This document shows, in pieces, positions 1 through 5,497 of a stretch of 5,497 nucleotides of DNA. The stretch covers positions 1 through 5,497 of the forward strand of contig PXSE01000123.1 of NCBI GenBank assembly GCA_003022905.1. Reading direction: 5' to 3'. This DNA comes from Halobacteriales archaeon QS_9_68_42 (lineage in GTDB: Archaea; Halobacteriota; Halobacteria; Halobacteriales; Haloarculaceae). The notes beneath the pieces were generated by a model, which was not told the DNA's origin, ran no database searches, and saw only the letters and a list, made by a program, of their open reading frames with translations. Each line of letters opens with the position of its first letter. Position 1 is the first letter of the stretch. Made by a program: the position numbers and the translations under genes.

Positions 1-2247
1 GACAACGTCGTCGTGAGCGCGCCGACCGCCAGCGGCAAGACCGCCCTGGCGGAACTGGCCATCTGCCGGACGCTCCGGCGGGGCGGGACGGCGCTGTTCT
101 TGGCGCCGCTGCGGGCGCTCACCAACGAGAAGGAAGACGAGTGGGAGCGCTTCGAGGAACTGGGTTACTCAGTGTACGTCGTCACCGGGGAGCGCGACCT
201 CAACCCCCGTCGAGCCGAGCGGGCCGACATCCTCGTGATGACGCCCGAGAAGGCCGATTCGGCGACCCGGAAGCACGACTCGCCGCGCTACTCGTTCGTG
301 ACCGACGTGGACTGCTGTGTCATCGACGAGGTCCACCTGCTCGATTCCGACGAGCGGGGGGCGGTGCTCGAGGTGACCGTCGCCCGACTGCGGCGGCTCT
401 GTGCCCCGCGCGTGGTGGCGCTGTCGGCGACGATGTCCAACGTCGACGACGTCGCCGACTGGCTGGACGCGCCGGCGGACTGCACCTTCGAGTTCGGCGA
501 CGACTACCGGCCGGTGCCGCTGCACGCCGGCGTCGAGACGTACGCCCACGGCGACAACGCCTTCGCCGACAAGTACCGACGGCTCTACCGGGCGCTGGAC
601 CTGGCAGAGCCGCACATCACCGACGGCGGGCAAGCACTGACGTTCGTCGCCTCCAGACAGGACACGGTCCGGGCCGCCGAGAAGGCCCGCGACGAACTCG
701 CCGAACGGGACGTCGAGGTCGGCGCCCGCGGCGACTACGAGTTCCACACCGACGCCCAGGAGCTGGAGAACGACACCCTCCGGCAGTCGGTCATCGACGG
801 CGTCGGCTTCCACCACGCCGGCCTTTCGAAGGCCGACAAGGACCGCGTCGAGGACTGGTTCCGGGAGGGCAGGATACAGCTGCTATTCTCGACGTCAACG
901 CTGGCGTGGGGCGTCAATCTCCCCGCCCGATGCGTCGTCATCCGGGACACCAAGCACCACGACCCCCTGGAGGGGGAGGTGGACATGAGCCCGCTGGACG
1001 TCCTCCAGATGCTCGGGCGGGCGGGCCGGCCGGGCTACGACGACACCGGCTACGCCCACGTGGTGTGTGACGGCTCCGACGCCGACCGCTACCGCCAACT
1101 GCTGGAGGACGGCAAACCCATCGAGTCCCGGCTTGCGGGGGAGCTGGACGCCCACCTCAACGCCGAGATAGCACTGGGCGTCGTCGACGACATCGAGGAC
1201 GTCATGGAGTGGCTGGAGACAACGTTCTACTACGCGCGGGCCCAGAGCGCGCCGGACGCATACGACGCCGGCGATTCCCTGCGGGACCGGGTGTCGACGA
1301 CGCTCGAACGCCTGGTCGAGGACGGCTTCGTCGAGCAGTCGGGGCTGGCCATCGAGCCGACGCCGCTGGGTCGGCTTGCTTCCCAGTACTACCTGCGGCT
1401 GGAGACGGCGGCCGCCTTCCACGGCCTGTGCGAGCGAGCCGACGACGCAGACGGCCTCGACGAGAGCGCGGTCCTGCGGACGGCCGCCGACGCCGCGGAG
1501 TTCGACAGCGTCTCCGCCCGCCGCGACGAGCGGGAGGCCTTCAATGCCGTCCTCGGCGGCGAGGGCGACAACCTGGCGGCCGGCAACCGGAAGGTGCTGG
1601 CCATCCTCCGAGCCGGGATGTCAGGGACGACGCCCGCCGAGCTACAGAGCGACGCCTGGGTCATCAGGCAGAACGCCCTACGGATGCTGGCGGCGCTGCG
1701 GGCCTTCTGCGAGCGGTTCGCCGAGCCGCGGAACGCCAACCTCGTCCGGCGCATTGAGGCCCGCGTCGAGCACGGCATCGGCGCCGACGCCGTCGGGCTG
1801 ACCGCAATCGAGGGCGTCGGCAAGGGCCGGGCGAACAAGCTGGCCCGCGAGGGGCTGGCGACGCCGGCGGGCGTCCGGGCGGCTGGCGTCGACAGCCTCG
1901 TCTCGGCGGGCCTCTCGGAGGGGCTGGCCGAGCGCGTCCTCGAGCAAGCCGAATCGCTCCCCGACCTCTCCTTCGAGTGGCGCGACGTTCCCGAGGCCAT
2001 CGCCCGCGGCGAGAACGCGATGGCGGAGGTGACGGTCCGCAACGACGGTGACGGCGCGCCGGCCGGGGTGCGGGTGACGGTCAACGGTGTCGAGATGACC
2101 GCCGAAACGAGCTACCTCGGGACGACGACGCTTCCGGTCGGCGTGTTCGGCGGCGACGCCGGGACACTCACCTTCGAGGCCGAGGTGACGTTTCCCGAGT
2201 TGCCGCTGTTGCCGGTCACCGACGTCCGGACCGTCGACGTCGAGTAG
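1..2247 (+). CDS. Ski2/Hel308/Brr2-like superfamily 2 DNA/RNA helicase (5' end outside window)
   Basis: ATP-dependent translocating helicase, cytosolic. The frame is open from base 1 (748 codons visible). The GTG at 13 lies inside the Walker A strand and is not the real start; an estimated 30-50 N-terminal residues with the Q motif are missing. Motifs in order: motif I APTASGKT (19-42), motif II DEVH (325-336), motif III SAT (424-432), motif V STSTLAWGVNLPA (889-927) and motif VI QMLGRAGRPG (1006-1035). Next come a winged-helix and helical 'ratchet' region, a helix-hairpin-helix around GVGKGRA (about 1800-1950), and a C-terminal beta-rich Ig/FN3-like domain (about 1966-2244). The order RecA1-RecA2-winged helix-ratchet-HhH-Ig matches one Brr2/Sec63-type cassette. 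Canonical archaeal Hel308, which repairs stalled forks, usually lacks the Ig-like end and has a different motif V. I infer a Hel308-related paralogue; its substrate (DNA fork or RNA) cannot be told from sequence. No frameshift is seen. Confidence 0.93.
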   Translation, partial: DNVVVSAPTASGKTALAELAICRTLRRGGTALFLAPLRALTNEKEDEWERFEELGYSVYVVTGERDLNPRRAERADILVMTPEKADSATRKHDSPRYSFVTDVDCCVIDEVHLLDSDERGAVLEVTVARLRRLCAPRVVALSATMSNVDDVADWLDAPADCTFEFGDDYRPVPLHAGVETYAHGDNAFADKYRRLYRALDLAEPHITDGGQALTFVASRQDTVRAAEKARDELAERDVEVGARGDYEFHTDAQELENDTLRQSVIDGVGFHHAGLSKADKDRVEDWFREGRIQLLFSTSTLAWGVNLPARCVVIRDTKHHDPLEGEVDMSPLDVLQMLGRAGRPGYDDTGYAHVVCDGSDADRYRQLLEDGKPIESRLAGELDAHLNAEIALGVVDDIEDVMEWLETTFYYARAQSAPDAYDAGDSLRDRVSTTLERLVEDGFVEQSGLAIEPTPLGRLASQYYLRLETAAAFHGLCERADDADGLDESAVLRTAADAAEFDSVSARRDEREAFNAVLGGEGDNLAAGNRKVLAILRAGMSGTTPAELQSDAWVIRQNALRMLAALRAFCERFAEPRNANLVRRIEARVEHGIGADAVGLTAIEGVGKGRANKLAREGLATPAGVRAAGVDSLVSAGLSEGLAERVLEQAESLPDLSFEWRDVPEAIARGENAMAEVTVRNDGDGAPAGVRVTVNGVEMTAETSYLGTTTLPVGVFGGDAGTLTFEAEVTFPELPLLPVTDVRTVDVE

Positions 2248-2251
2248 GAGA

Positions 2252-2258
2252 TTTATAT
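2252..2258 (+). promoter_or_regulatory. TATA box of the rid gene, leaderless geometry
   Basis: TTTATAT is an AT island in GC-rich DNA. Its centre (2255) lies 27 bases before the ATG at 2282, the usual TATA-to-start-site distance in haloarchaea. The transcript would therefore begin at or next to the start codon, which fits the lack of a Shine-Dalgarno sequence. The box begins five bases after the helicase stop, so the rid gene has its own promoter despite the small gap. Confidence 0.75.
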
Positions 2259-2259
2259 C

Positions 2260-2274
2260 GGTCCGCGCCGGACC
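2260..2274 (+). promoter_or_regulatory. Perfect inverted repeat between TATA box and rid start
   Basis: GGTCCG-CGC-CGGACC has two perfect 6-base arms around a 3-base centre. It fills most of the space between the TATA box and the ATG, where TFB and RNA polymerase contact DNA, so a bound protein would block initiation. It could instead be the terminator hairpin of the helicase transcript, although no T tract follows. Presence is certain; the role is inference. Confidence 0.5.
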
Positions 2275-2281
2275 GGCGGGC

Positions 2282-2650
2282 ATGGGCAAGGAGACGGTCC
2301 ACACCGACGACGCACCGCCTGCGGCGGCCGACTACAGCCAGGCGACGGTCACCGACGACCTCGTGTTCACTGCTAGTCAGGTGGCGCTGACGCCGGAGGG
2401 GGACTCGCTGGCCGACAAACCGGTCGACGTCCAGGCCGAGCAGGTGCTGGAGAACCTTGAGGCGGTGCTTTCGGCGGCCGACTCGGGGCTCGACGGCGCG
2501 CTCAAGACGACGGTCTACCTCGACAACGTCGACGATTACGGCGCCGCCAACGAGGTCTACGGCGAGTACTTCGACGCGAACCCGCCGGCGCGGTCGGCCG
2601 TCGAGGCGGGGAACCTGCCACTGGGGATGGCCGTTGCGACGCGGGCGTGA
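2282..2650 (+). CDS. Rid family (RidA/YjgF/UK114) protein, atypical active site
   Basis: 122 residues; typical family members have about 125-130. RidA proteins are cytosolic trimers that hydrolyse reactive enamine/imine intermediates released by PLP enzymes such as threonine dehydratase. Family landmarks: YSQA at 18-21, a QxxLxNLxAVL helix at 54-63, KTTVYLDNVDDY at 75-86, NEVYGEYF at 90-97 and PARSAVE at 102-108. Arg104 aligns with E. coli RidA Arg105, the residue that binds the substrate carboxylate. Oddities: the usual GPYSQA reads ADYSQA, the usual SGQ reads ASQ (31-33), and the C-terminal VEIEA strand reads VATRA, so the equivalent of E. coli Glu120 is absent and the protein stops a few residues early. 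It belongs to the fold family, but classic imine deaminase activity is doubtful. The ATG at 2282 is chosen from the TATA spacing and because the N-terminus aligns with RidA. The next gene overlaps its stop by four bases. Confidence 0.88.
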   Translation: MGKETVHTDDAPPAAADYSQATVTDDLVFTASQVALTPEGDSLADKPVDVQAEQVLENLEAVLSAADSGLDGALKTTVYLDNVDDYGAANEVYGEYFDANPPARSAVEAGNLPLGMAVATRA

Positions 2651-2853
2651 CGCCGCGGGCTAAGGCTGCCGTGCTGTGGGGCGCCATCGGCGCCCTGGCC
2701 TTCCTCGCCGCCCACCAGGCGTACCTGCTTGTCGACGGCGCCTTCCTGGGCGTCGGGCCAATTGCCGGCGTCGCGCTCGTAGTGTTCGCCGCCGCCGCCG
2801 CGAGCGCCTACTACCTCGAGGGGCGGCTGTCACCCCCGGGCGGGGAGGAGTAA
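2647..2853 (+). CDS. Small two-helix membrane protein of unknown function
   Basis: 68 residues, starting at a GTG that overlaps the rid stop as GTGA (GTG 2647-2649, TGA 2648-2650). This overlap suggests translation by termination-reinitiation and co-transcription with rid; no separate promoter or Shine-Dalgarno is visible. The N-terminus is short and basic (Arg4, Lys6). Hydrophobic segments lie at about residues 8-28 and 33-56, joined by a short turn with Asp30. The polar C-terminal tail contains Arg60 and ends in Pro-Pro-Gly-Gly-Glu-Glu. The positive-inside rule predicts both ends in the cytoplasm. I do not recognise a named family and assign no function. Its coding frame has the GC-rich third positions expected for the genome, which supports a real gene. 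A start further downstream is possible but would cut into the first helix. Confidence 0.72.
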   Translation: MTPRAKAAVLWGAIGALAFLAAHQAYLLVDGAFLGVGPIAGVALVVFAAAAASAYYLEGRLSPPGGEE

Positions 2854-2865
2854 CATGGCAGCGCC

Positions 2866-2880
2866 GAACGCGAAGCGTTC
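2866..2880 (+). terminator. Short hairpin after the rid/membrane-protein unit
   Basis: GAACGC-GAA-GCGTTC: perfect 6-base arms with a 3-base loop, starting 13 bases after the membrane-protein stop. It may act as an RNA 3'-end structure or terminator. No T run follows, so this role is tentative. Confidence 0.4.
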
Positions 2881-2908
2881 AGACGGTAGACCCGGTAAAT
2901 TCGCCCAC

Positions 2909-2969
2909 GTCAGGATGGCCGAATAGTAAGGCGCACGCCTGGAGAGCATTCCGGGATTCTGTTCAGATT
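2909..2969 (+). pseudogene. Decayed tRNA-Ser(GGA) copy
   Basis: This segment aligns in the same orientation with the intact tRNA-Ser at 3157. Identical blocks: 14 bases CAGGATGGCCGAAT (2911-2924 versus 3159-3172), 17 bases TAAGGCGCACGCCTGGA (2927-2943 versus 3177-3193) and 9 bases GGGATTCTG (2953-2961 versus 3210-3218). The acceptor 5' strand, D arm and anticodon loop with GGA are recognisable. The invariant D-loop GG is deleted. The 3' anticodon-stem strand, variable arm and T stem carry deletions, and no 3' acceptor strand follows, so it cannot fold as a tRNA. No tRNA-type promoter stands at the right distance upstream; TAAATT at 2896-2901 is too close. Confidence 0.85.
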
Positions 2970-2998
2970 CCGACGGACTCAGTTCGTTCATCCGTCGG
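2970..2998 (+). repeat. 8-base-pair hairpin where the tRNA pseudogene ends
   Basis: CCGACGGA (2970-2977) and TCCGTCGG (2991-2998) are perfect inverted arms around a 13-base loop. The structure starts exactly where similarity to the intact tRNA runs out. It may be a transcript-end hairpin or an inserted palindromic element; nothing more can be said from one copy. Confidence 0.55.
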
Positions 2999-3017
2999 GT
3001 TTGCGACCGCGTCCGCG

Positions 3018-3058
3018 TTCGCTCACTCCCAGTCCCGGGGTGCGAGGCGTCGAGCGAA
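3018..3058 (+). repeat. Inverted TTCGCTC/GAGCGAA pair
   Basis: TTCGCTC (3018-3024) and GAGCGAA (3052-3058) form perfect 7-base arms around a 27-base loop. The right arm belongs to CGAGCGAAGCGAG (3051-3063). A variant, GAGCGGAGCGAG, follows at 3085-3096. These are members of the intergenic motif that also appears at 3252-3264 and 5353-5364. Confidence 0.45.
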
Positions 3059-3115
3059 GCGAGAATGTCGGTGTGGCGAGCGGGGAGCGGAGCGAGACGG
3101 CCTCCCGGTTGAGAA

Positions 3116-3129
3116 CGAAAGTCCTTATG
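3116..3129 (+). promoter_or_regulatory. tRNA-Ser promoter (BRE plus TATA box)
   Basis: CGAAAGTCCTTATG contains a purine-rich BRE-like CGAAAG (3116-3121) followed by the TATA element CTTATG (3124-3129). This is the usual look of strong stable-RNA promoters in haloarchaea. The TATA centre lies about 30 bases before the first tRNA base (3157), so transcription would start a few bases upstream, leaving a short leader for RNase P. Confidence 0.75.
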
Positions 3130-3156
3130 CGCCGGACAATCGAATTATGGGTGCGG

Positions 3157-3240
3157 GCCAGGATGGCCGAATCTGGTAAGGCGCACGCCTGGAAAGCGTG
3201 TTCCCGTTCGGGATTCTGGGTTCAAATCCCAGTCCTGGCG
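3157..3240 (+). tRNA. tRNA-Ser, anticodon GGA
   Basis: Full class II cloverleaf of 84 bases. The acceptor strands GCCAGGA (3157-3163) and TCCTGGC (3233-3239) pair fully, with discriminator G at 3240 as expected for serine. The D arm is GCC/GGC (3166-3168, 3180-3182). The anticodon stem is CACGC/GCGTG (3184-3188, 3196-3200) around loop CTGGAAA, placing anticodon GGA at 3191-3193 (codons UCC and UCU). The long variable arm CCCG-TT-CGGG (within 3203-3212) is diagnostic of serine and leucine tRNAs. The T arm is CTGGG-TTCAAAT-CCCAG (3216-3232). There is no intron and no encoded CCA, so CCA is added after transcription. Confidence 0.97.
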
Positions 3241-3490
3241 TAGCGAGGTTCCGAACGAAGTGAGACGCCTCGGATATGTGAACGGTGAGCAGCGCGAGCC
3301 GCGAGACGGGTCCGTACCGACCCCACGAGCGCCAACCGACCGTACGCCCCAGAATAGGTAATAAACCCCCGACAGATATTGTGGTAGTCTCCCGCTGTCG
3401 AAGGTGAGTCAACGCCTGACATACGAGCGCTGTGAGGTGTTTTTAATCGTTTCGTGCTGAGCGAGGCGGGCAGCCCCCCGCGGCGGCAAT
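3241..3490. other. Non-coding spacer between tRNA-Ser and the thermosome promoter
   Basis: No convincing gene on either strand. It contains CGAGG (3244-3248) and CCTCG (3268-3272) flanking CGAACGAAGTGAG (3252-3264), which could fold as the tRNA 3' trailer. CGACAG (3370-3375) and CTGTCG (3395-3400) are 6-base inverted arms. TTTTTAAT at 3440-3447 could be a T tract or a weak second TATA element. GCGGG/CCCGC (3466-3470, 3477-3481) is a short hairpin just upstream of the thermosome TATA box. Minus-strand open frames here read through the antisense of the tRNA and are spurious. Confidence 0.6.
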
Positions 3491-3497
3491 CGGATAC

Positions 3498-3505
3498 TTT
3501 ATATA
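3498..3505 (+). promoter_or_regulatory. Thermosome gene TATA box
   Basis: TTTATATA is a near-perfect archaeal TATA element. Its centre lies about 31 bases before the ATG at 3533, so the predicted transcript starts near 3528 with a leader of only about four or five bases and no Shine-Dalgarno. An imperfect palindrome, TTCG-GA-CGAA (3522-3531), covers the predicted start site. Thermosome genes of haloarchaea are known to be heat-inducible; whether these elements carry that control is inference. Confidence 0.8.
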
Positions 3506-3532
3506 GAACCGTGGACAATCATTCGGACGAAC

Positions 3533-5227
<1,695 letters not shown>

Positions 5228-5233
5228 ACCCAC

Positions 5234-5281
5234 TTTTTGCACCTCCCTCGGGCCGCTCCGCGGCCCTCGGTCGGGCAAAAA
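5234..5281 (+). terminator. Composite hairpin/T-tract terminator after the thermosome
   Basis: Outer arms TTTTTGC (5234-5240) and GCAAAAA (5275-5281) enclose a perfect inner hairpin, GGGCCGC-TCC-GCGGCCC (5250-5266). The T5 at 5234-5238, seven bases after the stop codon, fits archaeal T-tract termination. The symmetric A5 gives T5 on the other strand, so it could also stop leftward transcription. Confidence 0.7.
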
Positions 5282-5294
5282 CTTGGGGGAAAAA

Positions 5295-5344
5295 TAGCGC
5301 GTGCTCCTTCCGCTCGCTTCACTCGCGTCAGTCCGCGCGCGCTA
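5295..5344 (+). repeat. Inverted TAGCGCG/CGCGCTA arms
   Basis: TAGCGCG (5295-5301) and CGCGCTA (5338-5344) are perfect 7-base arms around CGCTCGCTTC. That inner segment can alternatively pair with the loop of the next hairpin (CTCGCTTC 5313-5320 with GAAGCGAG 5357-5364). The structures therefore compete with one another. Confidence 0.45.
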
Positions 5345-5372
5345 CCGTCGCCGAGCGAAGCGAGGCGACGGT
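5344..5372 (+). repeat. 9-base-pair hairpin with GAGCGAAGCGA loop
   Basis: ACCGTCGCC (5344-5352) and GGCGACGGT (5364-5372) pair perfectly around the 11-base loop GAGCGAAGCGA. The loop is the same motif seen at 3051-3063. It may be a second terminator or RNA 3'-end structure, or a dispersed palindromic repeat. Confidence 0.55.
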
Positions 5373-5373
5373 G

Positions 5374-5497
5374 AACCGCCTCGGGGATGACCTTCGGACG
5401 CCCCCTCAGCGGACAGTTGCGATGGTATTGATCGGTCGGTTGAGAGAACGGAAGCTGCGACTGAATACTGATATTAGCGTCAGTTTGCCCAACAGTC
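5374..5497. other. Lower-GC 3' edge with no identified gene
   Basis: This stretch is noticeably richer in A and T than the rest of the window, especially from about 5410. An ATG at 5422 opens a frame to the window edge (about 25 codons) but lacks a TATA box at the right distance and any recognisable residues. CTGATATTA near 5468-5476 could be a promoter element for a gene further right. I assign nothing here. Confidence 0.4.

Noticed and set aside
13..15. GTG as the true start of the helicase
   Set aside because: It lies within the strand leading into Walker A. The open frame continues to base 1 and the family always has residues upstream, so the gene is cut by the window edge.
2676..3179. 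Plus-strand 167-codon frame after the membrane protein
   Set aside because: It overlaps the membrane protein in another frame and runs through the tRNA pseudogene, promoter and tRNA. Its Arg-rich composition is unlike acidic haloarchaeal proteins.
2909..3240. att sites of an integrated element formed by duplicated tRNA sequence
   Set aside because: The spacer between the copies is under 200 bases with no integrase, and the decayed copy keeps the 5' half of the tRNA, unlike usual integrase-generated duplications. A decaying tandem duplicate explains it more simply.
3016..3264. CRISPR array from repeated GAGCGAAGCGAG words
   Set aside because: The words are about 12 bases, vary in sequence and orientation, and are irregularly spaced. 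There are no uniform spacers and no cas genes.
3125..3412. Minus-strand 95-codon open frame overlapping the tRNA
   Set aside because: It reads through the antisense of tRNA-Ser and gives the familiar spurious tRNA-complement peptide. It has no promoter or plausible protein features.
5422..5497. Possible partial gene starting at ATG 5422
   Set aside because: Only about 25 codons are visible, there is no TATA box about 27 bases upstream, and no family is recognised.

Overview
The window is chromosomal DNA from a haloarchaeon (class Halobacteria). The evidence is the very high GC content, the Asp/Glu-rich and Lys-poor proteins, the archaeal TATA boxes placed for leaderless or near-leaderless transcripts, an archaeal group II chaperonin, and a tRNA gene without an encoded CCA. 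Species cannot be fixed from this sequence. All recognised genes lie on the + strand.

Layout. Bases 1-2247 hold the 3' part of a Ski2/Hel308/Brr2-like superfamily 2 helicase; only the N-terminal end with the Q-motif region is outside the window. A 34-base gap with a TATA box and a perfect hairpin leads into a two-gene unit: a Rid (RidA/YjgF) family protein (2282-2650), overlapped by four bases (GTGA) by a small two-helix membrane protein (2647-2853). Bases 2854-3156 have no protein gene. They hold a short hairpin, a decayed tRNA-Ser copy, further hairpins and a textbook tRNA promoter. The intact tRNA-Ser(GGA) lies at 3157-3240. Bases 3241-3490 are non-coding with low-complexity inverted motifs. 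A strong TATA box then precedes a complete thermosome (group II chaperonin) subunit at 3533-5227, which ends in a Gly-Gly-Met tail. Bases 5228-5373 are a cluster of hairpins, including a composite terminator-like structure with a T5 tract. The last 120 bases are distinctly less GC-rich and hold nothing I can name.

How they work together. These are mostly independent housekeeping units: DNA or RNA unwinding (helicase), reactive enamine/imine control (Rid family), serine decoding (tRNA) and protein folding (thermosome). Only the Rid protein and the small membrane protein look co-transcribed. I found no CRISPR array, toxin-antitoxin pair, transposase or other defence or mobile system. The points worth a second look are a Rid protein that has lost a conserved active-site glutamate, possibly by a 9-base deletion; the tRNA-Ser pseudogene 248 bases upstream of its parent; the palindrome inside the rid core promoter; and the repeated GAGCGAAGCGAG-type intergenic motif.
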